Below, one piece after another: positions 1 through 7,265 of a DNA stretch of 17,866 bases (positions are counted from its first letter, which is position 1; each line of letters opens with the position of its first letter). The DNA is from Actinomycetota bacterium (lineage in GTDB: Bacteria > Actinomycetota > Actinomycetes > Nanopelagicales > Nanopelagicaceae): contig WLNK01000009.1 of NCBI GenBank assembly GCA_009699795.1, forward strand, positions 1-17,866, read 5' to 3'. The notes beneath the pieces were generated by a model, which saw only the letters and a program-made list of their open reading frames with translations, ran no database searches and was not told the origin of the DNA. The position numbers and the translations under genes were made by a program.

Positions 1-103
1 GCCAATCTTTACGCCTGTAATTGCGGATGCACCATCGCCATCTTCAAAGTAGTATTTGTCTTCTAAATGAGGAAATATCTCGAAAAGTTTTAAGGGGCTA
101 AAG
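1..103 (+). other. Left flank: possible 3' tail of an upstream gene plus pdxS leader
   Basis: Two plus-strand frames are open from the left edge. One ends in TAG at 50-52 and reads as a plausible Pro/Ser-rich C-terminal tail. The other ends in TAA at 64-66 and is Cys-rich and less protein-like. Neither is long enough to identify. The stretch from about 67 to 103 is the pdxS leader. It ends in an AAGGGG ribosome-binding site at about 92-97, well placed before the ATG at 104. A TAGTAT at 50-55 could be a -10 element for pdxS, but I see no convincing -35 partner. In other actinobacteria the gene upstream of pdxS belongs to a phosphatidylinositol-mannoside cluster or is hypothetical. Nothing here confirms that. 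Confidence 0.3.
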
Positions 104-991
104 ATGTCTGAAGCAACAGGTACTGCTCGCGTCAAGCGCGGCATGGCTGAGATGCTCAAAGGTGGCGTCATCATGGATGTCGTCAACTCTGAGCAAGCGA
201 AAATTGCCGAAGATGCTGGCGCTGTTGCAGTGATGGCACTTGAACGAGTACCTGCAGATATTCGTGCTCAAGGTGGAGTTGCACGCATGTCGGATCCCGA
301 CATGATTGAAAAAATTAAAGCTGTTGTTTCGATTCCTGTTATGGCCAAAGTTCGTATCGGACACTTTGTTGAAGCTCAAATTATTGAGAGCCTCGGAGTG
401 GATTACATCGATGAGTCCGAGGTTTTAACCCCAACAGATTACGAAAATCATATTGATAAGTGGAACTTTAAGGTTCCATTTGTTTGTGGTGCTACCAATC
501 TGGGTGAAGCCCTTCGACGCATTAACGAAGGTGCAGCAATGATTCGCTCGAAAGGTGAAGCCGGAACTGGCGACGTCTCTAACGCGATGACACATATGCG
601 CAAAATAGGTGGTGAAATTCGTCGCCTTACATCAATGCGCGAAGATGAACTTTATGTGGCTGCCAAAGAAATGCAGGCACCATACGCTCTCGTTAAAGAG
701 GTTGCCGAAACTGGGAAACTTCCTGTGGTGCTATTTACTGCAGGAGGAATTGCTACGCCGGCAGATGCCGCGCTTATGATGCAAATGGGTGCAGATGGCG
801 TATTCATTGGTTCTGGAATTTTCAAATCTGGAGATCCTGCTAGTCGCGCAGCAGCTTGTGTTAAGGCAACAACTTTTTTCAACGATGCAAAGGTTCTCGC
901 CGACGCATCTCGTGGCCTAGGAGATGCAATGGTTGGCATCAACGTTGCTGATATCCCGGTTCCACATCGCCTCGCTGAGCGCGGCTGGTAA
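104..991 (+). CDS. pdxS: Pyridoxal 5'-phosphate synthase, synthase subunit PdxS
   Basis: This is the lyase/synthase subunit of the DXP-independent vitamin B6 pathway. It builds PLP from ribose 5-phosphate, glyceraldehyde 3-phosphate and ammonia delivered by PdxT; family members form a dodecamer of (beta/alpha)8 barrels in the cytosol. At 295 residues it is full length and very conserved. The two Schiff-base lysines are visible: Lys82 in the AKVRIGH motif and Lys150 in RSKGEAGTG, with the usual Asp25 in MDVVN. The phosphate-binding glycine loops near the C-terminus (TAGGIATPADAA, GADGVFIGSGIFKS) are intact. The start is ATG with an AAGGGG site about seven bases upstream. pdxT follows after 19 bases, so the two subunits are presumably co-transcribed in stoichiometric amounts. 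The identification is essentially certain. Confidence 0.98.
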   Translation: MSEATGTARVKRGMAEMLKGGVIMDVVNSEQAKIAEDAGAVAVMALERVPADIRAQGGVARMSDPDMIEKIKAVVSIPVMAKVRIGHFVEAQIIESLGVDYIDESEVLTPTDYENHIDKWNFKVPFVCGATNLGEALRRINEGAAMIRSKGEAGTGDVSNAMTHMRKIGGEIRRLTSMREDELYVAAKEMQAPYALVKEVAETGKLPVVLFTAGGIATPADAALMMQMGADGVFIGSGIFKSGDPASRAAACVKATTFFNDAKVLADASRGLGDAMVGINVADIPVPHRLAERGW

Positions 992-1010
992 TTCTAAAAA
1001 ATATCTAACA

Positions 1011-1604
1011 ATGAAAATAGGTGTCTTAGCTCTTCAGGGTGATTTTCGCGAACATCTTGAAGCAGTGAAGGTAGCCGGACATGCAGCTCTAAGTGTCAAA
1101 ACACTTGATGAGTTAAATGAAGTCGATGCTCTGATCATTCCGGGTGGTGAATCCACCACTATTGTTCACCTCGCAAAAACTTTCGGGTTGTTTAAACCAT
1201 TGCGGGAAAAAATCAAAAACGGAATGCCAACTTACGGTTCATGTGCGGGAATGATTTTACTGGCAGATAAAATTTCGAACCCAGCTCCCGGACAGGAAAC
1301 TCTTGGTGGACTCGATATCGTTGTGCGAAGAAACGCATTCGGTAGACAAGTGGATTCATTTGAAACCGAATTGGATTTTGCTGGATCCAATATGAATGCG
1401 GTATTTATTCGCGCACCTTGGGTTGAATCAATTGGTAAAGATGTTGAGGTTCTTGCCTCGGTAAAAGCTTCAGATGGGCAGGTTCACCCCGTTGCCGTCC
1501 GCCAAGGTGGACTTCTTGCCACGTCTTTTCACCCAGAGCTCACCAATGATTTGCGCGTGCACTCTTACTTTTTTGATGAGATATGCCAAGGAGCTATAAA
1601 GTAA
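1011..1604 (+). CDS. pdxT: Pyridoxal 5'-phosphate synthase, glutaminase subunit PdxT
   Basis: This class I glutamine amidotransferase hydrolyses glutamine and passes ammonia to the PdxS active site. The 197-residue protein shows the complete catalytic set: the PGGEST oxyanion region (Gly45-Thr49), nucleophile Cys78 in YGSCAGM, and His174/Glu176 in SFHPEL. I chose the ATG at 1011 because MKIGVLALQGDFREH is the canonical family N-terminus. An in-frame ATG at 924 would add 29 unrelated residues encoded within pdxS and is rejected. No Shine-Dalgarno sequence is visible in the A/T-rich 19-base gap after the pdxS stop, so initiation may depend on translational coupling or an unstructured leader. 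The pairing with pdxS supports the assignment. Confidence 0.97.
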   Translation: MKIGVLALQGDFREHLEAVKVAGHAALSVKTLDELNEVDALIIPGGESTTIVHLAKTFGLFKPLREKIKNGMPTYGSCAGMILLADKISNPAPGQETLGGLDIVVRRNAFGRQVDSFETELDFAGSNMNAVFIRAPWVESIGKDVEVLASVKASDGQVHPVAVRQGGLLATSFHPELTNDLRVHSYFFDEICQGAIK

Positions 1605-1664
1605 CTCCGTGCCCATGTGGCTTAAGGTATTACTTCTAAAAAAAGATATAAGAAGAGGTGTTTG

Positions 1665-2417
1665 ATGTCAGGCCATTCCAAGTGGGCAACGACAAAGCAT
1701 AAAAAGGCTGTCATTGACGGTCGTCGTGCAAAAAACTTTGCAAAGTTGATTAAAGCTATTGAAGTTGCTGCACGAAATGGTGGTGCTGATGTTGATGGCA
1801 ACCCAACCCTCTTTGATGCGATCGCAAAGGCTAAGAAAAATTCAATGCCTGCTGACAATATTGACAGAGCGGTAAAGCGCGGCGCAGGTCTTGAATCCGG
1901 TGGAGCTGATTGGCAAACAATTATGTATGAGGGCTATGGACCCAATGGTGTGGCAATCATGATCGAATGCCTTTCAGATAATAGAAATCGTGCGGCATCA
2001 GAAGTTCGAGTTGCAGTTACGCGCAATGGAGGATCTATGGCAGATCCCGGCTCTGTTGCCTACCTCTTTAATCGCAAAGGCGTAATCATTGTTGGAAAAA
2101 CTGATGGCGTTACTGAAGAGAAAATTCTCGAAGCTGTTCTGGATGCAGGGGCTGAAGAAGTAAACGATCTTGGGGAGTCCTTCGAAGTAGTTTGCGAAGC
2201 GTCAGATTTAGTAAGTGCCAGAACAGCGCTACAAGGAGCAGGGATTGATTACGAATCTGCGGATTCTTCCTTCTTGCCTTCCATGACTATTCCTCTTGAT
2301 GCAGAAGGCGCCAAAAAAGTCTTTGAACTCATCGACGCCATAGAAGAACTTGATGACGTTCAGAATGTGTTCAGTAATTTCGATGTATCCGATGAAGTTA
2401 TGGCGAGCCTTTCCTAA
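1665..2417 (+). CDS. yebC: YebC/TACO1-family protein (translation-associated factor)
   Basis: This 250-residue member of the YebC/PmpR/TACO1 family is full length, with the signature N-terminus SGHSKWATTKHKKA, the helical stretch FDAIAKAKKNSMPADNIDRAVKRG, and the central YEGYGPNGVAI motif. The family was long annotated as a transcriptional regulator. More recent work on YebC and mitochondrial TACO1 supports a role in helping ribosomes through difficult, proline-rich stretches. I infer the latter here, but the sequence alone cannot decide. An AGAGG ribosome-binding site lies about six bases before the ATG at 1665. A TTG immediately upstream (1662) is in frame but poorly placed. The gene sits between pdxT (60-base gap) and ruvC (34-base gap), the standard actinobacterial position; the neighbourhood with ruvCAB is conserved but no functional link to recombination is shown. 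Confidence 0.95.
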   Translation: MSGHSKWATTKHKKAVIDGRRAKNFAKLIKAIEVAARNGGADVDGNPTLFDAIAKAKKNSMPADNIDRAVKRGAGLESGGADWQTIMYEGYGPNGVAIMIECLSDNRNRAASEVRVAVTRNGGSMADPGSVAYLFNRKGVIIVGKTDGVTEEKILEAVLDAGAEEVNDLGESFEVVCEASDLVSARTALQGAGIDYESADSSFLPSMTIPLDAEGAKKVFELIDAIEELDDVQNVFSNFDVSDEVMASLS

Positions 2418-2437
2418 CCATCTTTAGCAAACCGACA

Positions 2438-2452
2438 TAGGCTTAGAAATTG
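2438..2452 (+). promoter_or_regulatory. Putative leaderless-type promoter for ruvCAB
   Basis: A TANNNT-type -10 element, TAGGCT (2438-2443), ends exactly eight bases before the GTG start of ruvC, and no Shine-Dalgarno sequence precedes that GTG. Transcription would therefore begin at or next to the start codon, as in the leaderless mRNAs common in actinobacteria. The -35 position at 17-bp spacing (2415-2420, overlapping the yebC stop) is poor. The spacing from -10 to start codon is identical to that in front of secD. This is inferred from sequence only. Confidence 0.45.
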
Positions 2453-3006
2453 TGAGCCATCAGAAGAAGCGAGTTTTAGGGGTCGACCCGGGCCTTACTC
2501 GTTGTGGCATCGGAGTTATAGAAGGTGCTGTTGGTTCACCTATTTCACTTGTCGGTGTTGGAGTTCTTCTAACCCCCGCCGACCAAGCACTCGAATTTCG
2601 ATTGCTTTCACTCGAAGAGCAAATTACTGAGTGGGTAAATCTTCACTCCCCAGATGTGATTGCTATCGAACGAGTTTTCTCGCAACATAATGTGCGAACC
2701 GTTATGGGAACAGGACAAGCAGCAGGAATAGCGCTGCTTGTTGCTGCAAAGGCAGGAATTCCAGTAATGATGCACACTCCGAGTGAAGTTAAAGCAGCGG
2801 TCACAGGATCAGGACGCGCAAATAAAGCCCAAGTCGCAGATATGGTTAAAAGATTGCTGAACTTGGAAACGATTCCAAAACCAGTCGATGCAACCGATGC
2901 CCTTGCTTTAGCAATTTGTCATTTATGGCGAGGTGGAGCAAACGCTAAAATCGCAGATGCTTTATCGAAGGAAAAGTCACGATTAGCGAAATTGGCCCGG
3001 CGATGA
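2452..3006 (+). CDS. ruvC: Holliday junction resolvase RuvC
   Basis: RuvC is the endonuclease that cleaves Holliday junctions symmetrically during recombinational repair, acting with RuvAB. The 184-residue protein has the RNase H-like fold signature and all four metal-binding acidic residues: Asp12 in VDPG, Glu73 in AIERVF, and Asp146/Asp149 in VDATDALALAICH. The GTG start is placed five residues before the first beta strand, in line with the family. No ribosome-binding site is seen, consistent with leaderless initiation. Its TGA overlaps the ruvA ATG by four bases (ATGA at 3003-3006), so ruvA is translationally coupled. Confidence 0.97.
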   Translation: MSHQKKRVLGVDPGLTRCGIGVIEGAVGSPISLVGVGVLLTPADQALEFRLLSLEEQITEWVNLHSPDVIAIERVFSQHNVRTVMGTGQAAGIALLVAAKAGIPVMMHTPSEVKAAVTGSGRANKAQVADMVKRLLNLETIPKPVDATDALALAICHLWRGGANAKIADALSKEKSRLAKLARR

Positions 3007-3605
3007 TTTCACTTGTGAGCGGTGTTGTTCGATCAATTTCCACCGATAAGGCGATAGTAGAAGTTGGGGGAGTCGGCTTTACTCTTTCGATAACGTCTTC
3101 GACTGCCGCCTCACTTTCATTAGGTGCACCAGTTTCACTCTTTACAACTCTTGTGGTTCGCGAAGATTCTCTTACGCTCTTCGGATTTGCAGATGATGAA
3201 TCACGTTTACTCTTTGAATTACTACAAACTGTTTCTGGAATTGGACCAAAGGTTGCCCTGTCTATTCTTAATTCTTTAACACCAGACCAATTGGCAAAGT
3301 CGGTGGCAACAGAAGATGTATCTGCAATCGAAAAGGTTCCAGGCATCGGACGAAAAGGTGCGCAGCGACTTATTCTGGAATTAAAGGGGAAGATTTCACC
3401 AGGTATCGGTCACAACAAATTAGGTCATCAACCACCATGGCGCGAGCAGCTAACTAGCGCACTTGTATCCCTTGGTTTTACGGCAAAAGATTCAGATGCA
3501 GCTATATCCATGGTGATTGGAAAACTTGCTGAAGATGCAATAGATGCAGCCTCCGTTGATATTTCGGAGCTACTTAAGTTGGCTCTGCAAAGTGGAAGAC
3601 GATAG
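3003..3605 (+). CDS. ruvA: Holliday junction DNA helicase subunit RuvA
   Basis: RuvA binds the four-way junction as a tetramer and docks two RuvB rings for branch migration. The 200-residue protein has the expected three parts: an OB-fold N-terminal domain (about 1-62), a central domain with two helix-hairpin-helix motifs (TVSGIGPKVAL around 76-86 and VPGIGRKGAQRL around 112-123), and, after a linker with GHQPPW, the C-terminal RuvB-binding domain (about 148-200), including LVSLGF. It starts inside the ruvC stop codon and is followed two bases later by ruvB. Nothing is truncated. Confidence 0.97.
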   Translation: MISLVSGVVRSISTDKAIVEVGGVGFTLSITSSTAASLSLGAPVSLFTTLVVREDSLTLFGFADDESRLLFELLQTVSGIGPKVALSILNSLTPDQLAKSVATEDVSAIEKVPGIGRKGAQRLILELKGKISPGIGHNKLGHQPPWREQLTSALVSLGFTAKDSDAAISMVIGKLAEDAIDAASVDISELLKLALQSGRR

Positions 3606-3607
3606 GT

Positions 3608-4648
3608 ATGGCGCAAGAACGTTTAGTTACTCCAGAGAATTCGGGCGATGACTCGGCTGTTGAAAGTGCTCTGCGCCCAAAGACTTTAAGCGATTTCATT
3701 GGTCAGGAACGAGTGCGTTCTCAAATTGATGTCTTACTTACCGCCGCTCGCAAGCGAAACTCCACTGCCGATCACATTCTCTTATCTGGACCTCCAGGGC
3801 TTGGCAAAACAACTCTTGCCTTAATTCTTGCTTCAGAAATGCAAACTCCAATTCGAATTACGAGTGGACCTGCCATCACGCATGCTGGTGATTTAGCTGC
3901 AATCCTGTCTTCACTTGTTGAGGGAGAAATTTTATTTCTAGATGAGATTCATCGCCTTTCAAGACCGGCTGAAGAGTTGCTCTATCTCGCGATGGAAGAT
4001 TTTCGAGTCGATGTTGTAGTGGGGAAAGGTCCTGGTGCGACTGCCATCCCGCTGCAACTTCCACGATTCACATTAGTTGGTGCAACGACCCGAGCCGGAC
4101 TTTTGCCAAGTCCGTTGCGAGATCGTTTTGGGTTTACTGCGCATTTAGATTTTTACGACGAGAGTGAGCTGCAAGAAGTTCTGCGAAGGAGTGCGGCGCT
4201 ATTGTCATTGGAAATCGATGCGAAGGCGATTGCAGAAATTGCGGGGAGATCTCGCGGCACGCCACGTATTGCAAATCGCCTTTTACGAAGAGTTCGTGAC
4301 TATGCCCAAGTGCGTGGTTCCGATTCGCTGACTCATCAGGATGCAATGTCTGCTCTTGAAATGTACGAAGTTGATGAAAAAGGATTAGATCGCCTTGATA
4401 GAGGAGTCCTCGTAGCGTTAATTGAAAGATTTAACGGGGGGCCAGTTGGGCTTTCGACGTTAGCAATTGCCGTGGGTGAAGAAGTAGAAACTGTCGAATC
4501 TGTTGCAGAGCCATTCTTGGTTCGGAATGGATTTATAGCCAGAACGCCGCGTGGTCGCATAGCGACTCCTATGGGATGGGCGCATGTGGGACGAACACCA
4601 CCGGCAAATGCAGCAACCCTTTTCGACACACCTGCGCCTGACGCCTAG
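3608..4648 (+). CDS. ruvB: Holliday junction branch-migration ATPase RuvB
   Basis: RuvB is the hexameric AAA+ motor that drives branch migration on RuvA-bound junctions. The 346-residue protein shows Walker A GPPGLGKT (61-68), Walker B LFLDEIHRL (Asp112-Glu113), sensor 1 VGATTRAG (157-164), the arginine-finger segment LRDRFG (170-175) and sensor 2 in SRGTPRIANRLLRRVRD. The C-terminal winged helix contains GPVGLSTLA and the typical RTPRGR. A weak GGAAG site (3594-3598) lies inside the end of ruvA. The ruvCAB genes form one unit with a four-base overlap and a two-base gap. yajC, often found directly downstream in bacteria, is absent; secD follows after 11 bases. Confidence 0.98.
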   Translation: MAQERLVTPENSGDDSAVESALRPKTLSDFIGQERVRSQIDVLLTAARKRNSTADHILLSGPPGLGKTTLALILASEMQTPIRITSGPAITHAGDLAAILSSLVEGEILFLDEIHRLSRPAEELLYLAMEDFRVDVVVGKGPGATAIPLQLPRFTLVGATTRAGLLPSPLRDRFGFTAHLDFYDESELQEVLRRSAALLSLEIDAKAIAEIAGRSRGTPRIANRLLRRVRDYAQVRGSDSLTHQDAMSALEMYEVDEKGLDRLDRGVLVALIERFNGGPVGLSTLAIAVGEEVETVESVAEPFLVRNGFIARTPRGRIATPMGWAHVGRTPPANAATLFDTPAPDA

Positions 4649-4660
4649 ACTCTGCTCTTA
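4623..4660 (+). promoter_or_regulatory. Putative leaderless-type promoter for secDF
   Basis: A near-consensus sigma-70-type pair is visible: TCGACA (4623-4628, five of six to TTGACA) and TAGACT (4646-4651), separated by exactly 17 bases. The -10 overlaps the ruvB TAG stop and ends eight bases before the secD ATG, so the transcript would start at or beside the ATG. No Shine-Dalgarno sequence precedes secD, which supports leaderless translation. The -35 lies inside the last codons of ruvB. This would let secDF be expressed independently of ruvCAB. It is a prediction; no transcript data. Confidence 0.55.
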
Positions 4661-6183
4661 TGTCCACACCGATAAAAACTGTTAAGAGTTCTGGCCGTCC
4701 AGGTCGTTCCCTCGCCGTCCTGGCTGTAATTATTTTGGCCTTACTTGTTACTGCACTTATTCAAGGTGCAACAGCAGTTCGCTTAGGCCTAGATTTGCGC
4801 GGCGGAACTAGTGTGACGCTTCAGCCTCGCGCTTCAAATGATTCAAATAAAATTACCTCTGAAGCAATTGATCAGGCAGTTTCAATCATTCGCCAACGCG
4901 TTAACTCACTTGGTGTGGCAGAAAGTGAAGTCACAGCTCAGGGAAGTGGTGTAAATCGCCAGATTGTTATTTCGGTACCGGGTGAAAGTGGTCGTCGTGT
5001 TGTTGACCTCGTGGGGCAAACGGCAGAACTTCGCTTTCGACAAGTTCTTGCAACTGGACCAGGTGTAGTAAATCCGAGCGACACTTCAACTGCAGCGACT
5101 CCAGCTGCTGGCGTTAGCCCAGAAGTAAATTCCAAATTCGCTTCTATCGATTGCACAAATGCAACTAGCCGTGAAGGTACGGGTTCGGATAATCCTGGCG
5201 ACACTCTTGTAGCTTGTTCGCGCGATGGTGGCACAAAATACATCTTGGCTCCCGCAGAAGTTCTTGGACGAGATATTTCTAAGGCAGCAGCTGGTATTGC
5301 TTCTCAATCTGGAAACCAGTGGATAGTTACTCTTGAATTTAACGGAACTGGTACTAAAAACTTCGGAACACTTACTTCTCGCGTAACTTCACTTGGTTCC
5401 CCAATGAATCAGGTTGCCATCGTGCTTGATGGTTTAGTTGTTTCCGCTCCGGTCATCAACGAAGCGATTCCATCAGGTAACGCACAAATATCAGGATCAT
5501 TTTCGGCAACTGAAGCTCAAGACTTAGCGAATGTTTTAAAGTATGGAGCGCTGCCACTTGCATTTGATCGCGGTGAAGTTCAGCAAGTATCACCAACTCT
5601 AGGAGCCGATCAATTGAAAGCTGGCCTTCTTGCAGGGTTCTTAGGCCTTGGGCTCGTTCTTATTTACTCACTTCTTTATTACCGAGGACTGGGAATAGTT
5701 ACTGTTGGTTCGTTGGCTGTCGCTGGTGGACTTATTTACTTACTCTTCCTCGTACTTGGAAAGGCAATCGGATTCACGCTTACTCTTGCGGGAATCGCGG
5801 GCGCCATCGTTGCAATCGGTGTAACTGCTGACTCCTTCATCGTCTACTTCGAAAGAATTCGAGACGAGGCTAGAGAAGGTCGATCACTACGATCGGCCGT
5901 TGAATCTGGTTGGGTGAAAGCTCGTCACACAATTATCGTTGCCGACTCCGTATCAATCATTGCGGCAATCCTTCTCTATTTCTTCGCAGTAGGTGGAGTA
6001 CGAGGGTTCGCATTTACTTTGGGGCTGACAACTTTGGTTGACTTACTGGTTGTCTTTATCTTCACTAAACCACTAGTAACAGTTCTCGCAAAACTAAAAT
6101 TCTATTCATCAGGTCATCCACTATCTGGCTTTTCAGCTAAGAGCATTGGTATGAAACCTCAATCTTCAAGTGTGGAGGCGTAA
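4660..6183 (+). CDS. secD: Protein translocase subunit SecD
   Basis: SecD is an RND-type membrane protein that, with SecF, uses the proton gradient to complete Sec-dependent export. The 507-residue protein has a basic N-terminus and first membrane helix (about 17-37), the RLGLDLRGGTSV motif (41-52), a large extracytoplasmic domain (about 50-315), and five further helices (about 318-475). These include the IGVTADSFIVYFERIRDE motif (386-403) and the following cytoplasmic loop EGRSLRSAVESGW. Two cysteines, Cys165 and Cys186, lie in a Thr/Ser/Gly-rich part of the external domain and could form a disulfide; a matching pair is, from memory, typical of actinobacterial SecD. The ATG at 4660 lacks a ribosome-binding site but is preceded by a promoter-like element. 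secF follows after three bases. Confidence 0.97.
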   Translation: MSTPIKTVKSSGRPGRSLAVLAVIILALLVTALIQGATAVRLGLDLRGGTSVTLQPRASNDSNKITSEAIDQAVSIIRQRVNSLGVAESEVTAQGSGVNRQIVISVPGESGRRVVDLVGQTAELRFRQVLATGPGVVNPSDTSTAATPAAGVSPEVNSKFASIDCTNATSREGTGSDNPGDTLVACSRDGGTKYILAPAEVLGRDISKAAAGIASQSGNQWIVTLEFNGTGTKNFGTLTSRVTSLGSPMNQVAIVLDGLVVSAPVINEAIPSGNAQISGSFSATEAQDLANVLKYGALPLAFDRGEVQQVSPTLGADQLKAGLLAGFLGLGLVLIYSLLYYRGLGIVTVGSLAVAGGLIYLLFLVLGKAIGFTLTLAGIAGAIVAIGVTADSFIVYFERIRDEAREGRSLRSAVESGWVKARHTIIVADSVSIIAAILLYFFAVGGVRGFAFTLGLTTLVDLLVVFIFTKPLVTVLAKLKFYSSGHPLSGFSAKSIGMKPQSSSVEA

Positions 6184-6186
6184 TTC

Positions 6187-7242
6187 ATGTCAAAGTTAAC
6201 AGGCCTAGGTGGTCGCCTTTATTCGGGAGAAACTTCTGTTGATTTCATCGGAAATAAGCGCCGTTGGTATTCAATCTCTGCAATATTCATTTTGTTATCT
6301 ATTGGCGCTCTTTCAATTCAAGGATTACATCTAGGAATCGAATTTAAAGGCGGTTCTTCTTACACAGTTACCAAGGCCGGAGCCACAATTGATCAAGCTC
6401 GTTCGGCCGTTGCAACAACTGGAATTCCGGGTGAAGTAATTGTCCAGAAAGTCGGCGCAGACAAGGTTCGCGTACAAACTGGAGCGCTTTCTGTCGATCA
6501 ATCAAAGGCCGTTGAAGCATCTTTGACAAAGGCCTTTAGCGTCAGCGCTGAGTCCATCGATACTCAAATTATTGGCCCTTCATGGGGTAAGGAAATTACA
6601 AAGAAGGCAGTTTATGGTCTCATCGCATTCTTATTAGTTGTGATGCTCTTTCTTGCAATGGCTTTCGAACCCAAGATGGCAATCTCTGCAATTATCGCGG
6701 TGATGCATGACGTTTTCATTACTGTCGGGATTTACGCACTTGTGGGCTTTGATGTTACTCCTGCAACAGTAATTGGATTTTTGACGATTCTTGGATATTC
6801 CCTTTATGACACCGTTGTTGTCTTCGATAAAATTCGTGAAAATACGAAATCGATTGCGGCAACAGGCAAGAGCACATATTCCCAAGCTGCAAACTTGGCA
6901 GTAAATCAAACGCTTGTACGTTCGGCAAATACATCACTGATTGCACTTTTGCCGGTTGCATCCATTCTCTTTGTTGGCGCCGGTCTCCTGGGAGCTGGAA
7001 CTCTGAAAGATCTTTCTCTCGCGTTATTTATTGGGCTTGCCGTTGGTACATATTCATCAATATTTATTGCTCCGCCAATTCTCGCGACACTTCGCGAACG
7101 TGAACCAGCAATGCAAGCACTTGCAAAGCGTGTAAATTCTCGTGGGAGCCTGGCTACAGCAGAGCAAACTCTTAGCGCTGGAATCCGTCCATCAGTTGGT
7201 CGTGGACCTCGCAATCAACCAAAGCGCAAGGGTCGCAAGTAA
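6187..7242 (+). CDS. secF: Protein translocase subunit SecF
   Basis: SecF partners SecD in the proton-driven late step of protein export. The 351-residue protein has a first membrane helix (about 27-45), the LGIEFKGGSSYTV motif (49-61), a short external domain containing GPSWGKEI (130-137), and five more helices. The diagnostic VMHDVFITVG (172-180) and ILGYSLYDTVVVFDKIREN (201-219) motifs are intact. The tail after about residue 300 is cytoplasmic and ends in a strongly basic stretch (QPKRKGRK), which may contact ribosomes or lipid head groups; that is inference. A clear GGAGG site (6174-6178) lies eight bases before the ATG, in contrast to secD. The adenine phosphoribosyltransferase gene often found between secF and relA in actinobacteria is missing. 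Confidence 0.97.
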   Translation: MSKLTGLGGRLYSGETSVDFIGNKRRWYSISAIFILLSIGALSIQGLHLGIEFKGGSSYTVTKAGATIDQARSAVATTGIPGEVIVQKVGADKVRVQTGALSVDQSKAVEASLTKAFSVSAESIDTQIIGPSWGKEITKKAVYGLIAFLLVVMLFLAMAFEPKMAISAIIAVMHDVFITVGIYALVGFDVTPATVIGFLTILGYSLYDTVVVFDKIRENTKSIAATGKSTYSQAANLAVNQTLVRSANTSLIALLPVASILFVGAGLLGAGTLKDLSLALFIGLAVGTYSSIFIAPPILATLREREPAMQALAKRVNSRGSLATAEQTLSAGIRPSVGRGPRNQPKRKGRK

Positions 7243-7265
7243 TTTCTTAGGCATTTGGTGACGCA

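Noticed and set aside
1..60. Minus-strand reading frame giving a protein-like peptide (DKYYFEDGDGASAITGVKIG) at the left edge
   Set aside because: It has no start codon in the gap before pdxS; the frame would have to begin antisense within pdxS. A plus-strand gene tail is at least as likely.
924..1010. Upstream extension of pdxT to an ATG at 924
   Set aside because: It lies within the conserved end of pdxS, encodes residues unrelated to PdxT, and the ATG at 1011 gives the canonical N-terminus.
1631..1656. CTTCT/AGAAG hairpin with an A-rich loop between pdxT and yebC as a terminator
   Set aside because: The stem is five weak pairs with a 13-base loop and there is no T run after it; it overlaps the yebC ribosome-binding region.
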